Of a stretch of DNA of 64,000 nt, positions 17,990 to 26,597 are shown piece after piece. Numbering within the stretch: the stretch's first letter is position 1; the number at the start of each line of letters is the position of its first letter. The translations under genes were made by a program, and so were the position numbers. The notes below the pieces were generated by a model, which made no database searches, was not told the origin of the DNA, and saw only the letters and a program-made list of their open reading frames with translations. This stretch comes from JAFLCM01 sp964510955 (lineage in GTDB: Bacteria; Planctomycetota; Phycisphaerae; Phycisphaerales; UBA1924): NCBI GenBank assembly GCA_964510955.1, contig CAZEDW010000019.1, positions 5,974 through 69,973 on the forward strand. The letters are read 5' to 3'.

Positions 17990-19222
17990 ATGCTGCTAGT
18001 TCCAACCGATGCGCTCCGGGCGGGCATGACGCTGGCTCAGCCCGTGCTCCACCCCGACCGCGACGACCTGTGCCTTCTGGCCACCGGCTTCACGCTCGAC
18101 AACAAGGCGATCCTGCACCTGCGTGAGTTCGGAGTGCTGAACGCCTGGATCAGCTTCCCGGGGCTGGACGAGCTGGACGAGCAGGCCGCGCCGCGCATCA
18201 ACATGGGGCACATGGACCTGCTCCGCGTGATGAGCCGCTCGGTGGACGAGATGGAGCGCCGCGTCAGTGTCAAGATGAACGTGACGAACTACCGGCGGTC
18301 GGTGCACTCGATGCTCGGCGAGATCGTCTCCAGCCCGGACCACAACCCGGTGACCGACCAGCTCTCGGCGTGCGGGCCGACGCTGACGGGGCACCTGGCG
18401 AACTGCACCTATCTGTCGCTGCTGATCGGGGCGCACCTGACGGGCTACCTGCGGTCGCAGCGCCGCTCGCTTCCGCCGGATGTCGCGGAGAACACCGCCC
18501 AGCTCGGCATGGGGGCGCTGCTTCACGACGTCGGAAAGGTGTCGATGCCCGAAGAGCTCCGCACCAAGCACGTGCTCGACCCTGAGTCCGCCTGGCCGGA
18601 GTACCAGACCCACTGCCAGACCGGTTTCGACGAGGTGCACCAGCACGTCTCGGCGGTCGCGGCCAACATCGTGCTCAACCATCACCAGCGCTTCGACGGC
18701 ACGGGCTTCCCGCGGCGCAAGTGCGCGGCGAAAGAGGAAGTGGGGGGGATGGCGGGCTCGCGCATCCACGTGTTTGCGCGCATCGTCGCGGTCGTGGACG
18801 TGTTCGATCACCTGCTCTGCCCCAAGGGGAAGCCGGTGCCCACGGTGCTGGCGCTGCACGCGCTGAGCGACGAGCGGTTCAAGGGCTGGTTCGACCCGGT
18901 CATTCTGGAGGCCCTGCGGAGGCTGGTGCCGCCGTTCATGGTCGGCTCAATGGTGAATCTCAGCGACGGCACGCTGGCGGCGGTGGTGGCGAATCACCCC
19001 GAGGCCCCGTGCCGCCCGACGGTCCGCCTGCTGAGCAAGCCCGTCAGCGCCCACGACAGCCGTGCTACCCGCCAGCTCGACCTGCGCATGTGCCGCAATC
19101 TCAGCGTGGCCATGGTGGACGGCGTGGACGTGCGGCACTGCCTGTACACCGGTGAGTTTGAGCCGCTGCCGGCGCAGGGCACGCTCGGGGCGGCCTTTGA
19201 CACCATCACGACGTATCTCTGA
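17990..19222 (+). CDS. HD-GYP domain protein, probable c-di-GMP phosphodiesterase
   Basis: The product has 410 residues. A short N-terminal region (about 1-75) is followed by an HD-GYP domain, with the metal-binding His179-Asp180 in LLHDVGK and the GYP-region motif HHQRFDGTGFP at 231-241. The GYP position therefore reads GFP. The C-terminus (about 310-410) is a beta-rich extension containing MVGSMVNLSDGTLAAVV, as is common in these proteins. GGGAGG lies about 10 bases before the ATG at 17990. HD-GYP proteins usually degrade c-di-GMP. This one could counter the diguanylate cyclase at 13813, though nothing ties the two directly. Confidence 0.88.
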   Translation: MLLVPTDALRAGMTLAQPVLHPDRDDLCLLATGFTLDNKAILHLREFGVLNAWISFPGLDELDEQAAPRINMGHMDLLRVMSRSVDEMERRVSVKMNVTNYRRSVHSMLGEIVSSPDHNPVTDQLSACGPTLTGHLANCTYLSLLIGAHLTGYLRSQRRSLPPDVAENTAQLGMGALLHDVGKVSMPEELRTKHVLDPESAWPEYQTHCQTGFDEVHQHVSAVAANIVLNHHQRFDGTGFPRRKCAAKEEVGGMAGSRIHVFARIVAVVDVFDHLLCPKGKPVPTVLALHALSDERFKGWFDPVILEALRRLVPPFMVGSMVNLSDGTLAAVVANHPEAPCRPTVRLLSKPVSAHDSRATRQLDLRMCRNLSVAMVDGVDVRHCLYTGEFEPLPAQGTLGAAFDTITTYL

Positions 19223-19246
19223 GCCACAGCGCGGTAGACTGGCGCG

Positions 19247-19669
19247 ATGCTCACCATCCATCGGCGCCCGGTTGTCGCTCTGGTCTTGAGTGTTTGCTCT
19301 GTCGTAGCCTTGTGCGGCTGCGCGGGCGGGACGCGCGGCTCATCGGTTACGCTGCCGAGACTCGGCTCGATCGGGCACCTCGTGCTGATCAAGCTCAACG
19401 ACCCCGGTCAGGCGAGCGAGTTGATCCAGGACACCTACGCCCGGTTCACGGCGATCTCCTCTGTGCACGACCTGCACTGCGGCATGTGCTTCGGGGCCGA
19501 CCGCCCCAGCGCGATCACCGATTTCGACGTGGCGATCTCTATGAACTTTGACGACAAGGCCGGGTACGACGCCTACCTCTCCTCGCCCCAGCACAAAGAG
19601 GCATTGGAGAAGTGGAAGCCGCGCTTCGCATCGCTGCGGATGGTGGACATCACCCCCGCCCCGCGTTGA
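19247..19669 (+). CDS. Exported protein with Dabb (stress-responsive A/B barrel) domain
   Basis: The product has 140 residues. A signal peptide (about 1-25) ends at LCGCAGG, which may be a lipoprotein box. The rest matches the Dabb dimeric alpha/beta barrel fold: GSIGHLVLIKLNDP at the start of the domain, FDVAISMNFDDKAGYDAYLSSPQHKE in the middle and a final strand. It starts 24 bases after the HD-GYP stop and may share its transcript. Dabb proteins have varied or unknown functions, and export is unusual for the family. Confidence 0.8.
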   Translation: MLTIHRRPVVALVLSVCSVVALCGCAGGTRGSSVTLPRLGSIGHLVLIKLNDPGQASELIQDTYARFTAISSVHDLHCGMCFGADRPSAITDFDVAISMNFDDKAGYDAYLSSPQHKEALEKWKPRFASLRMVDITPAPR

Positions 19670-19683
19670 AAACGCCGGAACTG

Positions 19684-19762
19684 GTGCCACGGGCTGCCCG
19701 TGCGACCGGCTAAAGCAGCAAAGCAATAACACGGCCACGCCGAGGACGGCGAGGCCGTGGCA
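19684..19762. repeat. Double-hairpin palindromic element (REP-like), intergenic copy
   Basis: This 79-base element lies between two convergent genes. Its ends form an 8-base perfect inverted repeat, TGCCACGG (19685-19692) and CCGTGGCA (19755-19762). The first hairpin pairs CACGGG (19688-19693) with CCCGTG (19697-19702). The second pairs CACGGCC.CGCCG (19730-19742) with CGGCG.GGCCGTG (19747-19759) around an AGGA loop (19743-19746). A copy with the same design but different stems sits inside uvrB at 25044-25125. It could also serve as a bidirectional terminator for the flanking genes. Confidence 0.75.
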
Positions 19763-19782
19763 GGATCCACCGTCTTAGCCGA

Positions 19783-20298
19783 TTACTTCAGGTACTTGCC
19801 CGCCGCGTCGGTGATCATTTTCCCGAGCTTCTCGACGCCGCTCATCGTGTCGCCCGACAGGCCCTTGAGCTGGTCGGCGGAGGCGGACTTGAGTTTGGAG
19901 ATCATGCCCTCGACGCTCTTCCACTGATCCTCGATGGCCTTGACGGCCGTCTCGGCCTGCGGCTTCACCGCCTCGGGCAGCGAACCGGCCTTGGCCTTCA
20001 ACTCATCCACCTTGGGCTTCCACTCGGCGAGCTTGGCGTTGAACCCGTCGGCGACCTTGGCGGCGCCGCCCTTCATCCACTCGTTCATCTGGTCGCCCAT
20101 CGAAGCAGTCGCGCCCTTGGCGGCCTCGCTGGCCTTGGCGCCCGCGTCCTTGGCGGCGTCGCCGGCCTTCTTGGCCGCGTCGCCGATGGCGCCGCTGATT
20201 TTGTCGGCGGCCGACTTGGGCTCGGCCTTCTTTTCCTCGCAGGCGATGGCGCCGAGCGCCAGTGCGGCGAGCACGGCGGGGATGGTCAGTCGATTCAT
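19783..20298 (-). CDS. Lipoprotein with amphipathic-helix repeats
   Basis: The product has 171 residues. The signal peptide ends in a lipobox, LGAIAC, so Cys20 should be lipidated. The region from about 30 to 70 repeats Lys/Ala/Asp 11-residue-like units (AAKKAGDAAKDAGAKASEAA) that would form a long amphipathic helix, as in LEA-like or apolipoprotein-like proteins. The rest is predicted all-helical with heptad-like spacing. AAGGA lies 8 bases before the ATG at 20298. Function is unknown. Confidence 0.82.
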   Translation of the reverse strand: MNRLTIPAVLAALALGAIACEEKKAEPKSAADKISGAIGDAAKKAGDAAKDAGAKASEAAKGATASMGDQMNEWMKGGAAKVADGFNAKLAEWKPKVDELKAKAGSLPEAVKPQAETAVKAIEDQWKSVEGMISKLKSASADQLKGLSGDTMSGVEKLGKMITDAAGKYLK

Positions 20299-20402
20299 GG
20301 CATCTGTCCTTTCTGGCGGCGCGCCCTCCCGAACCGCTGGGAAGCGTGGGAGGCTGTCGCCGGGTTGTGTGATCGCGGAGCCTTTGAAAATCGTAGTTCG
20401 GA

Positions 20403-20651
20403 TTAAGCGCCCGGCGGTTCCGAGCCTGGCGTCAGCTCGCTGACACGCTGCTCGGCCCGGGCCAGAATTGCCTTGCAGTGGTTCTGCAGGGCCACGCCGC
20501 GCTCGTAAGCCTTGACCGATTCCTCAAGCCCGATCTCGCCCGATTCGATGCGGTCGATGATGCCTTCGAGCTCGGCGATGGCCTGTTCATAGGTGAGCCC
20601 GTCGGCGGGGCGAACAGTCGGTTCGGTGTTGCTTTGAGGCGGCTTGGCCAC
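20403..20651 (-). CDS. xseB: Exodeoxyribonuclease VII small subunit
   Basis: The product has 82 residues, the usual length for XseB. The family core is clear: LTYEQAIAELEGIIDRIESGEIGLEESVKAYERG, followed by the C-terminal helix with ILARAEQRVSEL. XseB joins XseA to form the single-strand-specific exonuclease VII. I chose GTG at 20651 because GGAGGG lies 6 bases upstream; the longer frame to 20708 has an atypical N-terminus. The large-subunit gene xseA is not in the window. Confidence 0.9.
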   Translation of the reverse strand: MAKPPQSNTEPTVRPADGLTYEQAIAELEGIIDRIESGEIGLEESVKAYERGVALQNHCKAILARAEQRVSELTPGSEPPGA

Positions 20652-20765
20652 GCCCTGCCCTCCGAGTTCACGCTGGTTCGGCCCGGGCGCGGACCCGCGC
20701 CAACGCAATCCGTCGGGGCGCGCCTTTTCACCGCCTCCTGTGTGGGCGGGCTGAACGCCGCAAAG

Positions 20766-20840
20766 TCGGGGTGGGCGGATTCGAACCGCCGACCTTTTGA
20801 CCCCCAGTCAAACGCGCTAACCAAGCTGCGCTACACCCCG
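20766..20840 (-). tRNA. tRNA-Pro (anticodon GGG)
   Basis: Read on the minus strand, the acceptor stem CGGGGTG pairs with CACCCCG, with discriminator A at 20766. The D-arm contains GCGCAGCTTGGTTAGCGC, the anticodon stem TTTGA/TCAAA encloses the loop CTGGGGG with anticodon GGG, and the T-arm is GGCGGTTCGAATCCGCC. No CCA is encoded. It sits alone between xseB and map, with no sign of an integrated element at its 3' end. Confidence 0.96.
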
Positions 20841-21005
20841 ATGGTGTGAAGTTGAACCGAGGAGTGTACCGGGGCGGACGGGGTTGGGCAAACCGGTGCT
20901 TCGAGTCGCAAACGGTCATTGGCTCGCGTCGAGTGGTGGCTCTCCGGGGGGTACCATGGGGGCTTGGCCGCGCCAGGCCTCGCCCGAGAAAACCGTGATC
21001 ACAGG

Positions 21006-21833
21006 ATGTCCCGCCCGCCCCGCATCTCCCCCGCCGACGCCGACCTGGCCTTCACCGCCGCCCAGCGGGTGGTGGATATCCATCGGCACCTCTCCAAGTT
21101 CGTGCGGGAAGGGATGACGCTGGCGCAGATCGACGCCGAGGCAGCGCGGGCCATCGACGCCGCCGGGTGCAAGTCGTGCTTCCTGCACTACAAGCACGGC
21201 AAGATGCCGCCCTTCCCTGCGCACACCTGCCTGTCGGTCAACGAGTGCATCGTGCACGGCACGCCGATGTTCTACCCGCACAAGCTCAAGGAGGGCGACC
21301 TGCTCAAGCTCGACGTGGGCGTGTTCTACAAGGGCTGGGTGGGCGACGCGGGGTGGACGTACTCGATCGGGCCACCGGGCGAACAGAACCGCAAGCTGAT
21401 GCAGTGCGGAAAAGAGGCCCTGCGGCGCGGCATCCCGACGCTCAAGCCCGGGGGGATGTGGATCGACTGGGCCAGGGCCGTCGAGCCGTACGTCGAGAAG
21501 GAGTGCGGTTTCAAGCTGACCCGCGGGCTCGGCGGGCACGGCATCGGGTTCAAGAAGCTGCACGGGCCGCCGTTTGTCTCGAACGTACTGCCGGCCTCCG
21601 ACAACAACTGGCCCGACGCCTACGAGCGGATTCAGCCGGGGAATCTCGTGGCGGTGGAGCCGATGATTTCGCTCACCACCGGGCAGCAGTTCTCGTTCGA
21701 CAAAAGCCCCTGGCCGATCCTCACCGCCGACCGCAGCGTGAGCGTGCACTATGAAGCCGACGTCTTGGTGACCGAGAACGGGCCGCGCGACCTGACGGTG
21801 GGGATGTCCGAACTGCCCGATGAGGTGGGGTAG
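21006..21833 (+). CDS. map: Methionine aminopeptidase, type I
   Basis: The product has 275 residues. It removes the initiator methionine from new proteins. The family metal ligands can be followed: Asp in KLDVGVFYKGWVGDAGWTY (two aspartates), His in GLGGHGIG, Glu in VAVEPMI, and Glu in YEADVLVTENG. The substrate-binding His lies in FPAHTCLSVNECIVHGTP. I chose the ATG at 21006 because it gives the normal family N-terminus; the frame is open upstream without family similarity. There is only a weak AGG upstream of this start. An SPWPILTADRSVSVHYE stretch near the C-terminus is longer than in the E. coli protein. Confidence 0.92.
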   Translation: MSRPPRISPADADLAFTAAQRVVDIHRHLSKFVREGMTLAQIDAEAARAIDAAGCKSCFLHYKHGKMPPFPAHTCLSVNECIVHGTPMFYPHKLKEGDLLKLDVGVFYKGWVGDAGWTYSIGPPGEQNRKLMQCGKEALRRGIPTLKPGGMWIDWARAVEPYVEKECGFKLTRGLGGHGIGFKKLHGPPFVSNVLPASDNNWPDAYERIQPGNLVAVEPMISLTTGQQFSFDKSPWPILTADRSVSVHYEADVLVTENGPRDLTVGMSELPDEVG

Positions 21834-21969
21834 GGCGGAGGTCGGCGGCGGTGTCTGGCACAGCGGGCATGCCGGCCGTCCGGGGTCCAAACAGCGTTCA
21901 CGGCTGCATGCTGCGCAGGGACTACCGATGAACGCCGCGGCGAATGGATTAGGGGCGAGTCGTCGCGGT

Positions 21970-22155
21970 CTATCCGGCGAAATGCTCGAACGCGCCCTCA
22001 GCCTCCTGCTGCTCCACGTACTTCTGGAACTCGCCCATCTTGTACGAGATGAAGCAGAAGGCGTGGTGCAGCGCGAGCCACTCGATGTCGGACGGGTCTT
22101 CGTCGATGTCCTTGCGGAGGCGGTTCAGTTCGGCGAGGAGGGTTTCGGCTTTCAT
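21970..22155 (-). CDS. Small hypothetical protein
   Basis: The product has 61 residues from the ATG at 22155: a helical, acidic protein with MKAETLLAELNRLRKDIDED and EWLALHHAFCFISYKMGEFQKYV. The frame is open upstream to 22386, but the extension is compositionally unlike a protein start and would overlap the divergent gene. No family is recognised. Its low Gly/Ala content and ordered amphipathic pattern suggest a real small protein, perhaps a helical bundle. No clear Shine-Dalgarno sequence is present. Confidence 0.6.
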   Translation of the reverse strand: MKAETLLAELNRLRKDIDEDPSDIEWLALHHAFCFISYKMGEFQKYVEQQEAEGAFEHFAG

Positions 22156-22312
22156 TGCGGGACCGTAGGGGGCGAGCACGGCGGCATCAACGCGGCTTGG
22201 GAAGCGAAAATCCAGGCACCGACTGGAAATTCTCTGGCCCGAGCGGGGCCGGTTGGCGCATAATGGGGTGCTCGCACCGAGGCCGCCGGCTCGGGGAAAG
22301 GTTTGGTGCGCG

Positions 22313-23896
22313 ATGAACAGGCTTGCGTGCGTGCTGGCGGCAACGGTCTTGGCGACGGGAGCATTGGCCCGACCGCTCCCGCTCAACGATCTCGGCGTCG
22401 GGACCTATCAGGGGTTCCAGGGCGGGCTGTACCCCGGTGGGGTGAATGTACCGCCCGCGGCGCACGCCAGCGCAGCGCTGGCACAGGCCTCGCAGGTCGT
22501 GCCTCGCAGGGCCGACGGCACGCCCGACCCGGCGAACGGGCTGATCGTCTTCATCGCCATCGGGATGTCGAATACGACCCAGGAGTTCGCCAGCTTTGAG
22601 CGTGCCGAGGACCCCAGCGCCTACCGCAACCCGCGCGTGGTGATCCTCAACACGGCGGTCGGTGGCCAGACGGCGGCGGCGATCTCGAATCCAAACGCGC
22701 AATACTGGACGGTCGTGAACCAGCGATTGACCGCTATGGGTGTCACGCCCGCGCAAGTGCAGGTGGCGTGGATGAAGGAAGCAGATGCTAATCCATCGGC
22801 GGCCTTTCCGGCCCACGCACAGACGCTCGTGACCGAGTTCACGCAGATCGCCAACAACCTGGTCGCCAAGTTCCCGAACATCAAGCTGTGCTACAACTCG
22901 TCACGCATCTACGGCGGCTACGCGACGACTACGCTGAACCCCGAGCCATTCGCCTACGAGAGCGGCTTCGCGGTGAAGTGGTTCATCGAGAACCAGATCA
23001 ACGGCGACCCGAACCTGAACTGGGATCCCAATGCCGGCGTAGTGAAGTCGCCCCTGCTACTGTGGGGGCCGTACCTGTGGGCCGACGGGCTAAGCCCGCG
23101 TTCCGATGGGCTGATGTGGGCGAGCAACGAGTTCCAGAGCGACGGCACCCACCCCAACCCGCTGGCCGAGGCGAAGGTGGGCGGGATGATCGCGTCGTTC
23201 CTGTACAGCGAGCCAAGCGCCGCGAGTTGGTGGAAGCACGCGGCTTCACCCGGGCTCAACCTCGTCACGCTCGACGCCGAGGCCGACGCCAGCGTGTCGG
23301 CCTCGGCGCCGAGCACGAACTTCGGTGCAACCGCGGACCTTCAGTGGGACGGCGGCGCGAACCCGGTGAAAAACGCGTATTTTCGTTTCAACGCCTCCGC
23401 GGCGCGTCCCTTTGTGCTGGCCAAGCTGAGCACGCGCGCGGTGCAGGAGCAGGGCGCGGGCGGCATTCTGCGCCGGGTGGACTCGGTGTCGTGGACCGAG
23501 AGCGGCATCACGTTCGCCGGCGCCCCGGCGATCGGCCCCGTCGTGGCGCAGATCCCCAACAGCACGGACTCGACACTGGCCGCGTCCGTGGGTGCGGACC
23601 TTGCCGCCGACGCCGACGGCGTGGTGAGCTACGCGTTGACCGGCGGAGCGCCCTCGCGCTGCGACAGCAAGGAAGCCGGTGCGGGCCGCGGGCCGCGACT
23701 GGTGATCGCGGTGCCTGCGCCGTACCCCGGCGACCTGAATGTCGACGGACACGTCACCACCGCCGACCTGCTGCTGTTGCTGGGGCACTTCGGTCAGGCC
23801 GTGCCACCCGGAACGTTGGGGACGGGGGACATCAACGCGGATGGGGTCGTGAATACGGCGGATTTGCTGACTCTGCTGGGAAACTTCGGTGTGTAG
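22313..23896 (+). CDS. Secreted SGNH-hydrolase-like protein with DNRLRE-like and dockerin-like domains
   Basis: The product has 527 residues, with a signal peptide at about 1-20. The N-terminal half (about 70-310) resembles SGNH/GDSL hydrolases: FIAIGMSNTTQEF near the start, where Ser of GMSN would be the nucleophile, and DGTHPNPLAEAK with the Asp-x-x-His block. A DNRLRE-like beta-sandwich follows (LDAEADASVSASAPSTNFGA). The last 60 residues are two dockerin-like repeats ending LLGHFG and LLGNFG. The start ATG at 22313 opens the signal peptide. An exported esterase or deacetylase role is possible; the substrate is not readable. It converges on uvrB with 10 bases between. Confidence 0.82.
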   Translation: MNRLACVLAATVLATGALARPLPLNDLGVGTYQGFQGGLYPGGVNVPPAAHASAALAQASQVVPRRADGTPDPANGLIVFIAIGMSNTTQEFASFERAEDPSAYRNPRVVILNTAVGGQTAAAISNPNAQYWTVVNQRLTAMGVTPAQVQVAWMKEADANPSAAFPAHAQTLVTEFTQIANNLVAKFPNIKLCYNSSRIYGGYATTTLNPEPFAYESGFAVKWFIENQINGDPNLNWDPNAGVVKSPLLLWGPYLWADGLSPRSDGLMWASNEFQSDGTHPNPLAEAKVGGMIASFLYSEPSAASWWKHAASPGLNLVTLDAEADASVSASAPSTNFGATADLQWDGGANPVKNAYFRFNASAARPFVLAKLSTRAVQEQGAGGILRRVDSVSWTESGITFAGAPAIGPVVAQIPNSTDSTLAASVGADLAADADGVVSYALTGGAPSRCDSKEAGAGRGPRLVIAVPAPYPGDLNVDGHVTTADLLLLLGHFGQAVPPGTLGTGDINADGVVNTADLLTLLGNFGV

Positions 23897-23906
23897 CAAT
23901 CGTGAA

Positions 23907-26141
23907 CTAGGACCGGCGCGTACCGCCTCGCCCTCGCTTCCCCGATACCGTCCCCGCCGCCCCCGGCTTGCGGCGTTTGGCCGCGGCCGCCGCCGGGCCG
24001 GCGCCGCCTTCCAGGTCTGACCGCTTGATCCTTTCCCCGGCGCTGATGACCGCGCCGTCCTTGATCGCCTTCATCTGATCGCGCAGCGCCGCGGCCTTCT
24101 CGAACTCCAGACTCTGGGCCGCCTCGACCATCTCGTCGTTCAACTGCATCAGCAGCTCGTCGGCGGTGAACTCGGGCTCGGCGTCCTTCATCGCGGCGCG
24201 GGCCGTCTGGCGGGCCTTGAGCTCCTGCTCGATCCCGCGGCGAATGGCCTTCCTAATCGTCTCGGGTGTGATGTTGTGCTCGCGGTTGTACGCCTCCTGC
24301 TTGGCGCGGCGGCGTTCGGTCTCGCCGATGGCGCTCTGCATGGCGGGGGTCATCTTGTCGGCGTAGAGGATCACCCGCCCGTCCACGTTTCGGGCGGCGC
24401 GGCCGATGGTCTGGATCAGGCTCGTAGGGCTGCGGAGGAAGCCTTCCTTGTCGGCGTCGAGGATGCACACCAGGCTCACTTCGGGGAGGTCCAGGCCTTC
24501 GCGCAAGAGGTTGACGCCAACCAGCACGTCGAAGGCGCCCTCGCGCAGGTCGCGGAGGATTTCCAGGCGGTCGAGGGTCTCGATTTCGGAGTGAAGGTAG
24601 CGGACCTTGACGCCGTGCTCGTCGAGGTAGCTGGTGAGCTGCTCGCACAGGCGTTTGGTGAGGGCGGTAATAAGGACGCGGTCGCCCTTGGCGGTGCGGG
24701 CCTTGCACTCGGCGAGCAGGTCGGGGATCTGGCCCTCGGCGGGCTTGACGACCACCTGGGGGTCAAGCAGGCCGGTGGGTCGGATGACCTGCTCGGCGAC
24801 CTCGCCCTTGGTGCGTTCGAGCTCGTACGGGCCGGGGGTGGCGCTGACGAAGACGAGGCGGGGCACGCACGCTTCGAACTCCTCGAACTTGAGCGGGCGG
24901 TTGTCGAGGGCGCTGGGGAGGCGGAAGCCGTGATCAACGAGCACCTGCTTGCGCTGCTGGTCGCCGTTGTACATGGCCCTGATCTGGGGCATGGTGACGT
25001 GGCTTTCGTCGATGAGCATGAGCCAGTCGCCCAGGTCGGTATCCGTGCCACCGACCCTTCCACGGGTCGGTGCGTCCTGGTTGTCGGGAACAAGAGCACC
25101 GACTTGAGGACAAGTCGGTGGCACGTCGGAGGGCCAGTTCTTGGACGCAACGCGGAAGTAGTCGAGGAGGGTGTTGGGCTTCTCGCCGGGCTTGCGCCCG
25201 TCGAAAAACCGCGAGTAGTTCTCGATGCCGTTGCAGTAACCGACTTCCTCGATCATCTCGAGGTCGTACTTGGTGCGGGCGAGCAGGCGCTGGGCTTCCA
25301 GCAGCTTGCCTTCCTGGCGGAGCTGCATCACGCGCGTGTCCAGTTCCTGCTTGATGTCGGCGATAATCCGGAGTTTTTCGTCCTGCGGCGGGACGTAGTG
25401 GACGGCCGGGAAGACGAAAAACATCTTCTCCTCGGCCAGCAGTTCGCCCGTCAGCGGGTTGATGAGGGCGAGGCTCTCGACCTCGTCGCCGAAGAGCTCG
25501 ACGCGGACGGCGTGCTGCTCGTAGGCGGGCCACAGCTCGATCACGTCGCCGCGCACGCGGTAGGTGGCGCGCTTGAAGTCGATCTCCGAGCGCTTGTACT
25601 GCATGTCGTTGAGCGCGAGCAGGAACGCCCGGCGGTCAAGCTGCATCCCGCGCGTGAGGGTGTACACGCGGTCCTGGTACGCCTCGGGCGAGCCCAGGCC
25701 GAAGATGCACGACACGCTGGCGACGACGATGCTGTCGGGGCGCGAGAGCACGCTGCTGGTGGCGGCGAGCCGGAGGCGGTCGAGGTCGTCGTTGCGCTGC
25801 GAGTCCTTCTCGATGTAGATGTCGCGCTGCGGGATGTACGCCTCGGGCTGGTAGTAGTCGTAGTAGCTGACGAAGTAGGAGACCGCGTTGTTCGGGAACA
25901 GTTCCTTCATCTCCTCGTAGAGCTGCGCGGCCAGGGTCTTGTTGTGGCTCAGGATGAGCGTGGGGCGCTGCAGGCGCTCGATGACGTGGGCCATCGTGAA
26001 GGTCTTGCCGGTGCCGGTGGCGCCCAGAAGGCAGGCGGCATCGGCGCCGGAGCGGAGGCGTGCCACGAGCGATTCGATGGCCGTGGGCTGGTCGCCGGTG
26101 GGCTTGTATTCGCTCACTACCTTGAAGCGGCCGTCGCGCAT
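23907..26141 (-). CDS. uvrB: Excinuclease ABC subunit B, with an in-frame palindromic insertion
   Basis: The product has 744 residues. UvrB is the damage-verifying helicase of nucleotide excision repair. It shows Walker A LLGATGTGKTFTMA (38-51), the beta-hairpin region YYDYYQPEAYIPQRD, DESHVTMPQIRAMY, the motif RPLKFEEFE, helicase motifs V/VI (QTIGRAARN) and a C-terminal UVR domain, then a basic tail. The normal TLLDYF-to-DWLMLIDES junction is split by about 40 extra residues (about 330-371). Residues 339-366 are encoded by an 82-base double hairpin (25044-25125). The frame is intact. The insert sits in a surface loop near the DESH helicase motif. ATG at 26141 gives the usual N-terminus; an in-frame TTG lies two codons upstream. 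Confidence 0.95.
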   Translation of the reverse strand: MRDGRFKVVSEYKPTGDQPTAIESLVARLRSGADAACLLGATGTGKTFTMAHVIERLQRPTLILSHNKTLAAQLYEEMKELFPNNAVSYFVSYYDYYQPEAYIPQRDIYIEKDSQRNDDLDRLRLAATSSVLSRPDSIVVASVSCIFGLGSPEAYQDRVYTLTRGMQLDRRAFLLALNDMQYKRSEIDFKRATYRVRGDVIELWPAYEQHAVRVELFGDEVESLALINPLTGELLAEEKMFFVFPAVHYVPPQDEKLRIIADIKQELDTRVMQLRQEGKLLEAQRLLARTKYDLEMIEEVGYCNGIENYSRFFDGRKPGEKPNTLLDYFRVASKNWPSDVPPTCPQVGALVPDNQDAPTRGRVGGTDTDLGDWLMLIDESHVTMPQIRAMYNGDQQRKQVLVDHGFRLPSALDNRPLKFEEFEACVPRLVFVSATPGPYELERTKGEVAEQVIRPTGLLDPQVVVKPAEGQIPDLLAECKARTAKGDRVLITALTKRLCEQLTSYLDEHGVKVRYLHSEIETLDRLEILRDLREGAFDVLVGVNLLREGLDLPEVSLVCILDADKEGFLRSPTSLIQTIGRAARNVDGRVILYADKMTPAMQSAIGETERRRAKQEAYNREHNITPETIRKAIRRGIEQELKARQTARAAMKDAEPEFTADELLMQLNDEMVEAAQSLEFEKAAALRDQMKAIKDGAVISAGERIKRSDLEGGAGPAAAAAKRRKPGAAGTVSGKRGRGGTRRS
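25044..25125. repeat. Double-hairpin palindromic element (REP-like) inside uvrB
   Basis: The ends are a perfect 12-base inverted repeat, CGTGCCACCGAC (25044-25055) and GTCGGTGGCACG (25114-25125). The first hairpin pairs CACCGACCC (25049-25057) with GGGTCGGTG (25064-25072). The second pairs CACCGACTTG (25097-25106) with CAAGTCGGTG (25111-25120) around the loop AGGA (25107-25110). The AGGA loop and the GTGCCAC...GTGGCA ends match the intergenic copy at 19684-19762. It is translated in frame within UvrB. Confidence 0.85.
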
Positions 26142-26189
26142 GGGCAAGGGTATGCGAGCACGGCGTGGCCGGGGCGCGGGCTTCCCGAC

Positions 26190-26597
26190 TCATAGAGACA
26201 GGAATCCGCGTTCGAACCAGAGGATGGCTAGGCCGATGCCGGCGCACACGTCGTAGCACACGCAATACGGGATGTACCACTTTGGCGGCTTGGCCCACTT
26301 GCCGGGGAGGTGGTGGAAAGCGTCCCAGCAAGCGTGCCCGATCAGCGCGGCGACAATGAACCACGGGCTCACCAGCATGCCGCCGAGGCCCGCGGCGGCG
26401 AACCCCAACGCGCCGATGGACTCGATAATGATCGCGCTGGCCCGGCTCTCGCTGACGGCAAACCCGGCGTAAACCGCCCCGATCATGGCGATCAGCAGCG
26501 AGGCGATCAGCACACTGGCCTCACGCCCGAGGAGCATGTGGACGCCGATGGTCGCTCCGGCCAGCAGGACGCCCCAGAAGGCGGGCAGTCGGTTCAT
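26190..26597 (-). CDS. Four-helix integral membrane protein (possibly DUF6010-like)
   Basis: The product has 135 residues with four hydrophobic segments (about 5-20, 28-50, 55-85 and 110-130). A conserved-looking motif IGHACWDAFHHLPGKW in the third loop carries several histidines and an aspartate and could bind a metal. From memory this resembles the DUF6010 family, which I could not check. The ATG at 26597 has GGAG 6 bases upstream. It lies downstream of the uvrB start region on the same strand. Confidence 0.7.
   Translation of the reverse strand: MNRLPAFWGVLLAGATIGVHMLLGREASVLIASLLIAMIGAVYAGFAVSESRASAIIIESIGALGFAAAGLGGMLVSPWFIVAALIGHACWDAFHHLPGKWAKPPKWYIPYCVCYDVCAGIGLAILWFERGFLSL

Noticed and set aside
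20766..20840. tRNA-Pro as an integration site of a genomic island
   Set aside because: No integrase, direct repeat of the tRNA end or composition change is seen next to it.
24276..26195. Plus-strand open frame of 639 codons opposite uvrB
   Set aside because: uvrB is unmistakable on the minus strand; the shadow has no family features.
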